In this document: one piece after another, positions 45,216-55,103 of the stretch
Layout of the letters: every line of letters starts with the position of its first letter
Numbering within the stretch: the stretch's first letter is position 1
Assembly (NCBI RefSeq): GCF_004022425.1
Contig: NZ_RBZY01000002.1
Location: 40,996 to 104,995 of the forward strand
Direction: 5' to 3'
DNA length: 64,000 nt
DNA from: Microbacterium enclense
GTDB taxonomy: Bacteria; Actinomycetota; Actinomycetes; Actinomycetales; Microbacteriaceae
The notes under the pieces: generated by a model
The model's database searches: none
What the model was told of the DNA's origin: nothing
What the model saw: the letters and a program-made list of their open reading frames with translations, nothing else
Made by a program: the position numbers and the translations under genes

Positions 45216-45949
45216 CAGCGCCGGTGCCCCAGTCGTCGAGCCCAGCGCAACGGCGGGATGTCGCGGGGCCAGTGCGCGAATACGGTGCCCATCCCGCGGG
45301 AGAAGCTTCTCGCGAAGCGCCGGGGCCGCACCGTGCGAGAGGACACCCGCATGTGCTGGTGCGCCGCCACGATGCGGATCCGGTGGCGCTCGCCGAGATG
45401 GTAGGCGAGGTCGAGGTCGTCATGCACCTCGGGGTCGAGATGCACACGGTCCCGCACGGCCTCCCACGCGCGTCGGCGGAAGGCCATGTTCGAGCCCCAC
45501 AGCGGAGCGTGCCCGAGGGCGGGGAAGGCGAACGCCGTATAAGTCCCGAGAAAGGCCCAGGCCAACGGCCGCCGTCCTCGTGCAGGGCCGTCGTGGAAGA
45601 CGGCACCGGCGGTGACGGCATCCACGTCCTCGTCGGCGAGCGCGTCGAGCATCCTCCCGATCCACCCCGGCGCGGGCAGGCTGTCGGCGTCGAGCCGCAG
45701 GATCAGATCGCCGATGGCCGCGTCGTACCCGGCGGCCACGGCGGCGGGGATCCCGCGCTCGCCGCAGAACACAACGCGTGCGCCCGCGGCGCGCGCGACG
45801 TCGGCGCTGTCGTCGCTCGAGGCGTTGTCGACGACGACGATCTCGTCCGCGGGGCGACGTTGCGCGGCGAGCGCCTGGAGGCACGCGGCGAGCGGGACGG
45901 CGTCGTCGCGGACGGGGATGACGACCGAGACGGTGGAGCCTTCGGGCAC
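45215..45949 (-). CDS. Family 2 glycosyltransferase
   Basis: 244-residue GT-A fold enzyme. It has VSVVIPVRDDAVPLAACL, VVVDNASSDDSA, the donor-metal motif LRLDADSLP (DAD, about 97), and the acceptor-side PLWGSNMAFRRRAWE and DDLDLAYHLG (catalytic ED-like region). There is one possible C-terminal membrane-associated basic helix (RPRRFARSFSRG). The product is unknown. The stop overlaps the EEP-gene start (TGATG), so products may act on the same envelope molecule. Confidence 0.88.
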   Translation of the reverse strand: MPEGSTVSVVIPVRDDAVPLAACLQALAAQRRPADEIVVVDNASSDDSADVARAAGARVVFCGERGIPAAVAAGYDAAIGDLILRLDADSLPAPGWIGRMLDALADEDVDAVTAGAVFHDGPARGRRPLAWAFLGTYTAFAFPALGHAPLWGSNMAFRRRAWEAVRDRVHLDPEVHDDLDLAYHLGERHRIRIVAAHQHMRVSSRTVRPRRFARSFSRGMGTVFAHWPRDIPPLRWARRLGHRR

Positions 45950-46022
45950 GGAACCTCCAGGGGGACGAGTCCTGCCACGTTAGCCGGGACCATCGCTGCC
46001 CCGTGCCGCCTTGCGCTCTGCG

Positions 46023-46028
46023 TACCCT
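46023..46028 (+). promoter_or_regulatory. -10 box for leaderless trhO
   Basis: TACCCT ends 7 nt before the ATG at 46036. Confidence 0.45.
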
Positions 46029-46044
46029 GGATGCCATGGCATCC
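46029..46044. repeat. GGATGCC/GGCATCC inverted pair at the trhO start
   Basis: GGATGCC-AT-GGCATCC spans the trhO start codon, with the same 2-nt spacer as at 9158 and 49916. It occupies the RBS region. Confidence 0.6.
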
Positions 46045-46767
46045 GTCCTCAACGTCTCGGCGTATCTGTTCACGCGGATCGACGACCCCGCGGCGCTCCG
46101 GCCCGTGCTGCGCGAGCGCGCCGCAGGCGCCGGGCTGCGCGGCACGATCCTGCTGGCCGAGGAGGGCATCAACCTGTTCCTCGCGGGTGACGCCGACGCC
46201 GTGCGGGGTTTCGTCGGCGGCCTGCGTGCCGACTTCCCGGCTCTCCGGGCGAAGGAGAGCTGGTCGGATGCCGTGCCCTTCGGCCGTCTGCTCGTGAAGG
46301 TGAAGCGCGAGATCATCCGTATGGACCGGCCCGACGTCCGCCCGCAGGACGGTCGCGCCCCCGCGGTGTCGCCCGCGACCCTGCGCCGCTGGCTCGACCG
46401 CGGGGTCGACGACGACGGCCGCGAGGTCGTACTCGTGGACACGCGCAACGCGTTCGAGGTCGACTACGGCACGTTCTCCGGCGCCCGTGACTGGCGCATC
46501 GAGCGATTCACTCAGTTCCCGGATGCCGCGAGCGCTCACCGCGACGAGCTCGCGGGCAAGACCGTCGTGAGCTTCTGCACCGGTGGCATCCGGTGCGAGA
46601 AGGCGGCGCTGTACCTGCGCGACCAGGGCCTCGACGCGTACCAGCTGGACGGTGGCATCCTCGGCTGGTTCGCCGCGGAAGGAGACGCGCACTGGGACGG
46701 CGACTGCTTCGTCTTCGACGAGCGCGAAGCCCTCGACCCGGCGCTCGCCGCGCGGGCGGGCGTCTGA
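46036..46767 (+). CDS. trhO: TrhO/UPF0176 rhodanese-domain tRNA hydroxylase
   Basis: 243-residue protein of the UPF0176 family; E. coli TrhO makes 5-hydroxyuridine at tRNA wobble position 34. It has the N-terminal ferredoxin-like region (LRGTILLAEEGINLFLAG), VKREIIRM, and a rhodanese domain with VVLVDTRNAFEVDYG and the active Cys in SFCTGGIRCEKAA (about 188). It is shorter than the E. coli enzyme, lacking the C-terminal extension, as in other actinobacteria. The start has no RBS. Confidence 0.9.
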   Translation: MASVLNVSAYLFTRIDDPAALRPVLRERAAGAGLRGTILLAEEGINLFLAGDADAVRGFVGGLRADFPALRAKESWSDAVPFGRLLVKVKREIIRMDRPDVRPQDGRAPAVSPATLRRWLDRGVDDDGREVVLVDTRNAFEVDYGTFSGARDWRIERFTQFPDAASAHRDELAGKTVVSFCTGGIRCEKAALYLRDQGLDAYQLDGGILGWFAAEGDAHWDGDCFVFDEREALDPALAARAGV

Positions 46768-46771
46768 GGCG

Positions 46772-47725
46772 ATGCTGTGGGATCAGCACGCGTGCGCCGA
46801 ACTCGTCGAGACCGCTGACCTGACGGAGCTGCACCGGTACCGTCCCGCCGGCGGCGGACTCGTCTCGCTCAACGTCGGGTACGCCCCGCACGGCCCCGAG
46901 GTCGCGGCATCCGTCCTCCGCGCGTTCCGCGCGCAGGTGACCGCGATCGACGGGCTGGAGCTCGCCGCCACGGTCGCCGACGTCGATCGGATCGCCGCCG
47001 CCGGCGACACGGCGATCGTGTTCGACCTCGAGGATGCAGCGCCGCTCGGGGGCGACCTCGACGCCGTCGCGACGCTCGTCGCTCAGGGGGTCCGCACGCT
47101 CGGCCCGGTGTACAACTACACCAACGCCGCCGGGGGCGGATGTCTGGATGCCATCGACCCGGGGCTCTCGCGTTGGGGCCGGAACCTCGTCGCCGAGCTG
47201 AATCGGCGCGGCGTGGTTCCGGACGGTTCGCACGTCGGCGCCCGCACGTCGCTCGACATGTGCGCCGTATCGACGCGGCCCGTCGTCTTCAGCCACTCGT
47301 GCATGCGGTCCGTGTGGGACCACCCCCGCAACATCACCGACGACCAGGCCCGCGCGGCCGCCGACACCGGGGGAGTCGTCGGCATCACTGGCGTCGGCAT
47401 CTTCCTCGGCCCCAATACCCCGACGCTCGAGGCCATGGTGCGCCACATCGACTACGCCGTGGAGGTCGTCGGCATCCGGCACGTCGGGGTGAGCACGGAC
47501 TTCTCGTTCGACTGGGAGACGTTCCAGACCATCCTGGCCGAGAGCCCTGCGCTGTACGACGCGAGCTACACCGCGTGGGGCCCGGTCGAATGGATGCCAC
47601 CCGAAACCTTCGTCGGCCTGGGCGCGGCGCTCCGCGACCGCGGGTGGCGCGTCGACGACATCGCGGCGGTCCTCGGCGGGAACTTCCGCCGCGTCGCCCT
47701 CGAGAGCTGGGAGGCTCAGCCATGA
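46772..47725 (+). CDS. Membrane dipeptidase-like (M19) protein
   Basis: 317-residue TIM-barrel metallopeptidase of the renal dipeptidase family. Expected ligands are VFDLEDAAPLG (Glu about 90), PDGSHVG (His about 152) and VFSHSCMRS (His about 173), all present. At the N-terminus the usual H-x-D metal pair reads DQHACAEL, so Asp is Cys. No signal peptide. It starts 4 nt after trhO and overlaps the GNAT gene (ATGA), so the three are an operon. Confidence 0.88.
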   Translation: MLWDQHACAELVETADLTELHRYRPAGGGLVSLNVGYAPHGPEVAASVLRAFRAQVTAIDGLELAATVADVDRIAAAGDTAIVFDLEDAAPLGGDLDAVATLVAQGVRTLGPVYNYTNAAGGGCLDAIDPGLSRWGRNLVAELNRRGVVPDGSHVGARTSLDMCAVSTRPVVFSHSCMRSVWDHPRNITDDQARAAADTGGVVGITGVGIFLGPNTPTLEAMVRHIDYAVEVVGIRHVGVSTDFSFDWETFQTILAESPALYDASYTAWGPVEWMPPETFVGLGAALRDRGWRVDDIAAVLGGNFRRVALESWEAQP

Positions 47726-48219
47726 CCGAACTGACCGACGGCGCCGTTCTGCGCCGCGCCCGCCCCGGTGACGAAGCCGGAATCCTGGCGTGCATCCAGG
47801 CGCTCGCCGACTACGAACGAGAACCGGATGCCGTCGACAACACCGTCGACATGCTCACGACCACGTTGTTCTGCGACGACCCGCGCGCATTCGCCTTCGT
47901 CGTCGACGGGGGAGACGGCGAGATCCGCGCGATCGCGATCTGGTTCCTCACCTATTCGACGTGGACCGGGAAGCACGGGATCTGGCTCGAGGACCTCTAT
48001 GTGCACGAGCAGTACCGCTCGCAGGGGTACGGCGTGGCGCTGCTGTCCGCGCTCGCCGCGGAGTGCGTTGCCCAGGGCTACCCGCGGCTCGAGTGGACGG
48101 TGCTCGACTGGAACGAGCCCGCGATCGGCTTCTACCGCGCCCTCGGCGCCGAGGCGATGGAGGAGTGGACGACGCGGCGCGTGACCGGTGCGGCGCTGGA
48201 GGCGCTGGCTCAGCGCTGA
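47722..48219 (+). CDS. GNAT family N-acetyltransferase
   Basis: 165-residue acetyltransferase. The acetyl-CoA loop is RSQGYGVALLSALA (about 97-110) and the preceding strand WLEDLYVHEQY is typical; motif B is WTVLDWNEPAIGFYRALGAE. It resembles diamine/small-molecule N-acetyltransferases of the SAT type, but the substrate is open. ATGA overlap with the dipeptidase gene implies coupled translation. Its last 10 nt overlap the convergent FAD gene. Confidence 0.9.
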   Translation: MTELTDGAVLRRARPGDEAGILACIQALADYEREPDAVDNTVDMLTTTLFCDDPRAFAFVVDGGDGEIRAIAIWFLTYSTWTGKHGIWLEDLYVHEQYRSQGYGVALLSALAAECVAQGYPRLEWTVLDWNEPAIGFYRALGAEAMEEWTTRRVTGAALEALAQR

Positions 48220-49448
48220 TCGAGGTCGTGCAGCACCGCTTCGGCCGCGCGTTGTCCGGAGACGAGCGCGCCCTGGATCGACGCGGTGTCGCGGTGGTCC
48301 CCCGCGACGTAGCGCCCATCGCCCAGGCGCACCGGACGCCGTAGGTGCAGCGGCGGGTCCTGCGCGGGGAGCGCCGCCGCGATGTCATCGCGTCGCAGCA
48401 GTCGCCAGGGTCGGGTGTCGGTGCCCCACAGCTCCTCGAGCTGGTGGCGGACGTCCGCCACCGTCGCAGTGGTGGGCAGTACGACCGTCGCCTCGACCAG
48501 GTGCTGACCGCGCGGCGCGTAGGTGGGGGCCGTGTTCGACACGATCGCGGTGTGGACGATCGGCCCGCGCCGTAGGCCGTCCACGCGCAGCGCGCCGTCG
48601 TCGTGGTGTCGCTCGTCGGTCGCGAACCACCACGTCTGCAGGCCGCGCGGAAGGGGGAGGGGAACGTCCAGGCCGGGGGTCAGACCGGTCGCCAGCACCA
48701 CGGCGCGGGCGTCGATGGCATCCGCTCCGTCGATGTCGAGACGCCAGCCGCGCCCGTGCGGCCGGGTGGCGGTCACGCGATGGGAGAGCCGGATGCCGGC
48801 TCCCGCCCGCCGCGCGGTGTCGGCCAGCTGCGCGGGGAGAGCGCCGATCCCCGCGGCGGGAACTCCGGGCGCCCCGAGCGCGAAGCTGCGGATGAGGAGG
48901 CGCACGAAGACGTCGGACGTCTCCTGACGGTCGTCGGCGAGAACGCCCGCGAGGAACGGTTCGAGCACGCTTTCGCGCAGGGGGCCGCGGAGGCCCGCGC
49001 GATCCCAGGCCTCGGCGAGACGGCGATCGGGTCCGCGCTTCACCGCGCGGGGATCGGCCAGCACGGGGAGCGCCCACCGAGCGAGGGGGAGGAGATCGGC
49101 GGGGCGTACGAGCCCGCTCCCGAGCGACGCCGGAATCATCGAGGGATGCCGTAGGGGATGGGCGATGCGGGCCACGCCGTCGTCGAGCCGCACGGACAGG
49201 GCCACGGGGAACCGCCGCAACGCCAACGCGCCCACGTCGACCCACCGCCGCACCGCCGGATAAGCCGGGTTCAGCACATGGAAGCCGCGGTCGAGACGGA
49301 AGCCGTCCACGACGTCGGTGCGCTCGCGTCCGCCGACGGCGTCCTCCGCCTCGAGGACGACGACGTCCCGCCCCGCCTCCGCGAGGCGCGTCGCACACCG
49401 CAGTCCCGCCAGCCCCGCCCCGATGACCACGACGTCGTATCCACTCAC
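48210..49448 (-). CDS. NAD(P)/FAD-dependent oxidoreductase (amine oxidase family)
   Basis: 412-residue flavoprotein with an N-terminal FAD-binding VVIGAGLAGLRCATRLAEAG, the VVLEAEDAVGGRERTDVV (GG-doublet) region and a late DGRYVAGDHRDTASIQGALVSG segment that closes the FAD fold. It resembles amine oxidase/phytoene desaturase-like proteins. Substrate unknown. It is upstream of no obvious partner; a GntR gene lies 49 nt upstream in the same direction and may control it. Confidence 0.9.
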   Translation of the reverse strand: MSGYDVVVIGAGLAGLRCATRLAEAGRDVVVLEAEDAVGGRERTDVVDGFRLDRGFHVLNPAYPAVRRWVDVGALALRRFPVALSVRLDDGVARIAHPLRHPSMIPASLGSGLVRPADLLPLARWALPVLADPRAVKRGPDRRLAEAWDRAGLRGPLRESVLEPFLAGVLADDRQETSDVFVRLLIRSFALGAPGVPAAGIGALPAQLADTARRAGAGIRLSHRVTATRPHGRGWRLDIDGADAIDARAVVLATGLTPGLDVPLPLPRGLQTWWFATDERHHDDGALRVDGLRRGPIVHTAIVSNTAPTYAPRGQHLVEATVVLPTTATVADVRHQLEELWGTDTRPWRLLRRDDIAAALPAQDPPLHLRRPVRLGDGRYVAGDHRDTASIQGALVSGQRAAEAVLHDLDQR

Positions 49449-49497
49449 CGTACGAGCCTAGGCAGCCGGAGAAGAGAGGCAGTGGGGCTTGCGTGCC

Positions 49498-49860
49498 TCA
49501 GCTCTCGTTGCCCAGCGCCGCGCGAGCGAGATCGAGCGCGTCCGACGGCGCGACACCGAGGTCGCGCATCGCGCGGGCGAACGTGGCCGCGGCGTCGGCG
49601 GCGCGGGCGCGCGTGGCATCCGCTCCCGCCGAGACGAACGTTCCGGCGCGGCCGCGGGTCTCGACGAAGCGCGCCTCTTCGAGCTCCTTGTAGACGCGCG
49701 CCACGGTGTTCGCGGCGAGACCGAGGTCGGTCGCGAGGGTGCGCACCGGAGGCAGCCGCGTTCCGGTCGGCAGGTCGCCGCTGTCGATGAGCGCGATGAT
49801 CCGCGCGCGCACCTGCGCGAACGGCGGTGTGGCGGAGGCGGCGTCGACGCGGATGTCCAT
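49498..49860 (-). CDS. GntR-family (YtrA-type) transcriptional regulator
   Basis: 120-residue regulator with only the winged-helix domain (PFAQVRARIIALIDSGDLPTG, LATDLGLAANTVARVYKELE) and a short C-terminal helical region for dimerisation, as in the YtrA subfamily. No ligand-binding domain. YtrA-type genes usually control linked ABC exporters; none is nearby, so the neighbouring oxidoreductase is the best guess. ATG at 49860. Confidence 0.9.
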   Translation of the reverse strand: MDIRVDAASATPPFAQVRARIIALIDSGDLPTGTRLPPVRTLATDLGLAANTVARVYKELEEARFVETRGRAGTFVSAGADATRARAADAAATFARAMRDLGVAPSDALDLARAALGNES

Positions 49861-49908
49861 GGTGCCGCCACCGTATCAACCGCCTGGTCGGCGCGGTCGG
49901 AACGGCGA

Positions 49909-49938
49909 AGGGCCCGGATGCCATGGCATCCGGGCCCT
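49909..49938 (-). terminator. 30-nt perfect palindrome after msrA
   Basis: A 30-nt perfect palindrome with GGATGCC-AT-GGCATCC at its centre (49916-49931). It lies 12 nt past the msrA stop and probably ends msrBA transcription. Confidence 0.7.
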
Positions 49939-49949
49939 CATTCCGAGAC

Positions 49950-50504
49950 TTACGCGGTGGCGTCCTCGCGCTTGGGCAGCACCCAACCGGGGCGCACGAA
50001 GTGGCACGTGTAGCCGTTGGGGATGCGGATCAGGTAGTCCTGGTGCTCGGGCTCGGCCTCCCAGAAGGGAGCCTCGGGCTCGATGGTCGTGACGACCTTC
50101 GCGGGCCAGATGCCGGACGCGTCGACGTCGGCGATGGTGTCGCGCGCGACCCGCTCCTGCTCGGGGGAGAGCGGGAAGATCGCGGAGCGGTAGCTCGTAC
50201 CGATGTCGTTGCCCTGACGGTTCAGGGTCGACGGGTCGTGGATCTGGAAGAAGAACGCCAGGATGTCGCGGTACGACGTCTTCGTCGGGTCGAAGACGAT
50301 CTCGACCGCCTCGGCGTGGCCGGGGTGGTTGCGGTAGGTCGCGTGTTCGTTCTGCCCGCCGGTGTAGCCGACGCGCGTGTCGAGCACGCCGGGCTGGCGA
50401 CGGATGAGGTCTTCGACGCCCCAGAAGCAGCCGCCGGCGAGGACGGCGGTCTCGGTGCCGGGGCGACGGGTGATCTCGCCGGAATCGGTGGGTCCGCTGG
50501 TCAT
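49950..50504 (-). CDS. msrA: Peptide methionine sulfoxide reductase A
   Basis: 184-residue enzyme that reduces methionine-S-sulfoxide. The catalytic Cys lies in [10 protein letters not shown] (about 25), followed by [26 protein letters not shown] and the recycling-region text. A distal resolving Cys may be in [12 protein letters not shown] (about 168). Follows msrB by 38 nt. The ATG at 50504 has AAAAGGAGCAAC, an excellent RBS. Confidence 0.96.
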   Translation of the reverse strand: MTSGPTDSGEITRRPGTETAVLAGGCFWGVEDLIRRQPGVLDTRVGYTGGQNEHATYRNHPGHAEAVEIVFDPTKTSYRDILAFFFQIHDPSTLNRQGNDIGTSYRSAIFPLSPEQERVARDTIADVDASGIWPAKVVTTIEPEAPFWEAEPEHQDYLIRIPNGYTCHFVRPGWVLPKREDATA

Positions 50505-50542
50505 GGTGTTGCTCCTTTTGCGGTTGCGGAAGGGGAAGAGGT

Positions 50543-51001
50543 TCATGAGGCTCGGGTCTCGCGGAACAGGGACAGGAAGTCCCCGTAGCCCTGCTTCTCG
50601 AGCTCCGCCACGGGCACGAACCGCAGCGCCGCCGAGTTCATGCAGTATCTCAGCCCCCCGGCCTGGCGCGGGCCGTCGTCGAAGACGTGGCCGAGGTGGC
50701 TGTCGGCGCCGCTCGAACGCACCTCGGTGCGCTTCATCCACAGCGTCCGGTCGGTCTTCTCCACGACCGCGGTCGCGTCGATGGGCTTGGTGAAGCTCGG
50801 CCAGCCCGACCCGCTGTCGAACTTGTCCGTCGAGGAGAACAGCGGCTGCCCCGACACGACGTCGACGTAGATCCCCTGCTCGTGGTTGTCCCAGTACTCG
50901 TTGCGGAACGGCGGCTCCGTCGCGTCGTCCTGCGTGACGGCGAACTGGCGGTCGGTGAGACGGCCCAGCGCCTCCAACGTCTTGCGGTACTCCGTGGTCA
51001 C
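50543..51001 (-). CDS. msrB: Peptide methionine-R-sulfoxide reductase MsrB
   Basis: 152-residue enzyme that reduces methionine-R-sulfoxide. The catalytic Cys is in [10 protein letters not shown] (about 129), and SGSGWPSF and DSHLGHVF are family motifs. The two CxxC zinc-binding pairs found in many MsrB are missing: only one Cys occurs in the entire protein, so it is a zinc-less form. The resolving Cys is also absent, so an external thiol probably recycles it. ATG at 51001 with AAAGGACC. Confidence 0.94.
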   Translation of the reverse strand: MTTEYRKTLEALGRLTDRQFAVTQDDATEPPFRNEYWDNHEQGIYVDVVSGQPLFSSTDKFDSGSGWPSFTKPIDATAVVEKTDRTLWMKRTEVRSSGADSHLGHVFDDGPRQAGGLRYCMNSAALRFVPVAELEKQGYGDFLSLFRETRAS

Positions 51002-51187
51002 GGTGTGGTCCTTTCGCCTGCGATGCCGGTTCGGGCATCACTGAGGAGAACGCACGGCACTGCGGTTTTGGTCCCGCGGGGCTGGGAGCGCGCTGTGAGT
51101 TGCCGGGGGTCTCGGATGCCGAGGGCAAGCCCCGAGGTTCTCATCGGCGGGGCCGCTAGCGTGGCGGCTCGACACCCAGGAGGATCC

Positions 51188-52015
51188 ATGCCCCGCACGA
51201 TCGTGATCACCGGAGCCAGCGACGGTATCGGCGCCGCCGCGGCCCGCCAGCTGCACGAGATCGGCGAGGAGGTCGTCGTGGTGGGCCGCAACCCCGACAA
51301 GACCCGTCGCGTCGCCGATGCGCTCGGTGTCGCCTCCTTCACCGCAGACTTCTCCGACCTCGCGCAAGTGCGTGAGCTCGCCGAGACGCTCCGCTCCGAA
51401 TATCCCCGCATCGACGTCCTCGCCAACAACGCCGGCGGGATCTTCGGCGACCGGAAGCTCACGGGCGACGGGTACGAGGTCACGTTCCAGGTGAACCATC
51501 TCGCGCCGTTCCTGCTGACGAACCTCCTGCGCGAGGTGCTGGTCGAGTCGCGGGCGTCGGTGATTCAGACCTCCAGCGCTGCCGCGCGTCTGTTCTCCCG
51601 CTTCGACATCGACGACCTGCAGGGCGCACACCGCTACTCCGCGTCGCGTGCCTACGGCAACGCCAAGCTCGCGAACGTGCTGTTCACGAAGGAGCTCAAC
51701 CGGCGGTTCGGCGACGCGGGACTCTCCGCCGTGGCGTACCACCCGGGCGTCATCGCCTCGAGCTTCGGATCGACCGGCAGCGGGTCGTGGAAGTTCCTGT
51801 ACGGCGGCCCGCTCGCCGAGCGCTTCATGACCTCGACCGAGGTCGGCGGCGCGCGCCTGACCTGGCTCGCCCTGGGCAAGCCCGGCGTCGACTGGGAGCC
51901 CGGCGGGTTCTACGCCAACAACAAGGCGGCCAAGACCCACCGTCGCGCTGACGACCCGGCGCTGGCGCGTCTGCTGTGGGACCGCAGTGCGGGTCTCGTG
52001 GGGCTGGGGTCCTAG
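51188..52015 (+). CDS. SDR family oxidoreductase
   Basis: 275-residue classical-like SDR with TGASDGIG (about 8-15), VVVGRNPDK, NNAGG (about 81), the NHLAPFLLTN segment and catalytic YGNAK (about 156-160). It looks like retinol dehydrogenase/WW-type SDRs. Cofactor is likely NADP because of the Arg in VGRN. TAGCGT at 51157-51162 and AGGAGGATCC give a promoter and RBS. Single gene; substrate unknown. Confidence 0.9.
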   Translation: MPRTIVITGASDGIGAAAARQLHEIGEEVVVVGRNPDKTRRVADALGVASFTADFSDLAQVRELAETLRSEYPRIDVLANNAGGIFGDRKLTGDGYEVTFQVNHLAPFLLTNLLREVLVESRASVIQTSSAAARLFSRFDIDDLQGAHRYSASRAYGNAKLANVLFTKELNRRFGDAGLSAVAYHPGVIASSFGSTGSGSWKFLYGGPLAERFMTSTEVGGARLTWLALGKPGVDWEPGGFYANNKAAKTHRRADDPALARLLWDRSAGLVGLGS

Positions 52016-52040
52016 GGCCCGGGATGCCACGCCCCCGGGG

Positions 52041-52352
52041 TCACTGCGCGCCCGCGCGCGGCGGCTCGACCGTCCACCCGAGCCGCTCCAGCGCGGTGTG
52101 CAGACGCCGGGCCTGCGCCCAGGCGATCTCGCCCGACGCGTCGGAGTAGACATCGATGGCGAAAGGCGGCGGATCGGCGAACTTCGGAATCTCCACTTCG
52201 GCCCAGGCGTGAGGGGCCAACCACACGCGCGGGTGCGACGTGCGGGCGTCGTCCACCCCGCCGTCCGCGGCGAATGCGATCACGTCGAGAGCGTCGATCT
52301 TGGTGATGGGCATGTCGACGACGAGGGTCACGGCGTGGAGTCTTTCGGTCAT
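52041..52352 (-). CDS. Hypothetical protein
   Basis: 103-residue product, no family recognised. It starts MTERLHAVTLVVDMPITKIDAL and contains WLAPHAWAEVEIPKFADPPPF and a helical C-terminal third (EIAWAQARRLHTALERLGW). No signal peptide or membrane helix. Codon bias supports it as real. The longer open frame to 53144 is an artefact of the facing Nudix gene. Confidence 0.65.
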   Translation of the reverse strand: MTERLHAVTLVVDMPITKIDALDVIAFAADGGVDDARTSHPRVWLAPHAWAEVEIPKFADPPPFAIDVYSDASGEIAWAQARRLHTALERLGWTVEPPRAGAQ

Positions 52353-52442
52353 CGGGCACCTCCCGCGTTCATCCTCACATGCTCGGCGTCCCGCGGGGCA
52401 GTGCGCGCGAATGCCGTGCCCGCGCGACCGCACGTCTCGGTC

Positions 52443-52448
52443 TAGCCT
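52443..52448 (+). promoter_or_regulatory. -10 box for the leaderless CoA-type Nudix gene
   Basis: TAGCCT ends 6 nt before the ATG at 52455. Confidence 0.45.
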
Positions 52449-52454
52449 CGATCC

Positions 52455-53180
52455 ATGGTCTCGGCGCGCGACGAACTCCAGGCCCTGGTCGACAGAGCCA
52501 CGGGCGGGATGTTCGCCGACCTGCGCGCGTTGCCGGTCGAGGGCCAGGCGCGCGCCGCCGCCGTGCTCATCCTCTTCGGAACCCTGGATGCCGTGCCGAG
52601 CGCCCACATCGCGGCATCCGTGCCGTCCGATCTCGACGTCCTCCTGCTGTCGCGCGCCGACACGCTGCGATCGCACCCGGGGCAGGTCGCCTTCCCCGGG
52701 GGACGGGTCGACCCGGGCGACGCGGGTCCGGTGGAGGCCGCGCTGCGAGAGGCGCGCGAGGAGACCGGCCTGGATCCCGCGGGCGTCGGTGTCATCGGAA
52801 CCCTGCCCCGCGTACCACTGGCCCATTCGCGACACGTCGTCACCCCCGTGCTCGGATGGTGGGAGCGGCCCACTCCGGTGCGCGCCGTCGACGCGGCCGA
52901 ATCGACCGCCGTCTTCCGCGTGCCCGTGGCAGACCTGCTCGATCCGGCGCGGCGCGGAGTAACGGCCCTTCACCGTGACGGCCGGACGTGGCGGGGGCCG
53001 GCGTTCCTCGTGCCGCATACGTCGGGAACGCACGTCGTGTGGGGTTTCACCGCCATGCTGCTGGACGGGCTGTTCGATCGCCTCGGCTGGACGGAGCCCT
53101 GGGATCGGAGCCGCGAAATCGCGCTTTCCTTGCCCGGCTCGCACGATGACACGGTTCCTCCCCAGGCTCCTCTTCCCTAG
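52455..53180 (+). CDS. CoA pyrophosphatase-like NUDIX hydrolase
   Basis: 241-residue NUDIX protein of the CoA-cleaving (UPF0035/NudL) group. The CoA motif plus Nudix box read RSHPGQVAFPGGRVDPGD and ALREAREETGLD (about 74-105). Catalytic glutamates are kept. Family activity is hydrolysis of CoA to 4'-phosphopantetheine and 3',5'-ADP; this is family knowledge. The start lacks an RBS and follows a TAGCCT box. Confidence 0.9.
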   Translation: MVSARDELQALVDRATGGMFADLRALPVEGQARAAAVLILFGTLDAVPSAHIAASVPSDLDVLLLSRADTLRSHPGQVAFPGGRVDPGDAGPVEAALREAREETGLDPAGVGVIGTLPRVPLAHSRHVVTPVLGWWERPTPVRAVDAAESTAVFRVPVADLLDPARRGVTALHRDGRTWRGPAFLVPHTSGTHVVWGFTAMLLDGLFDRLGWTEPWDRSREIALSLPGSHDDTVPPQAPLP

Positions 53181-53230
53181 CGTTTTCCCTCACGTTCGTC
53201 ATCCCGTACTCTGTCCTCCCGCGAGATCGC

Positions 53231-53236
53231 TAGCGT
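53231..53236 (+). promoter_or_regulatory. -10 box for leaderless pgi
   Basis: TAGCGT ends 7 nt before the GTG at 53244. Confidence 0.45.
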
Positions 53237-53243
53237 GGGTCTC

Positions 53244-54923
<1,680 letters not shown>

Positions 54924-54983
54924 CGCGCGGTGCGGGGAGGTGGCCGTGAGGCGGCGTGCGCGCTGTTCTCACGGCCCTCTCAG

Positions 54984-54999
54984 GTAACGAAGAGATAAC
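54984..54999 (+). promoter_or_regulatory. Direct repeat resembling an MtrA-type site
   Basis: GTAAC-N6-ATAAC, two half-sites 11 bp apart, lies about 105-120 nt upstream of a secreted cell-wall-type protein gene. Direct repeats of this kind are reported for the response regulator MtrA in Actinobacteria; assignment by resemblance only. Confidence 0.3.
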
Positions 55000-55103
55000 G
55001 CTCAGACCGACCACTCACACTCGGGGACTTGTGCCGACCCGACGGCACGCCTCACGCTCTCGCACCCGATGAGACGCGCCCCCGACGAAAGACTGTTCCC
55101 GTT

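Noticed and set aside
53235..53243. pgi start at the GTG at 53235
   Set aside because: It overlaps the presumed -10 box TAGCGT; the GTG at 53244 fits a leaderless start better.
54961..55103. c-di-AMP (ydaO) riboswitch before the secreted wall protein
   Set aside because: The conserved core elements of that class were not found; only a direct repeat and weak hairpins are visible.
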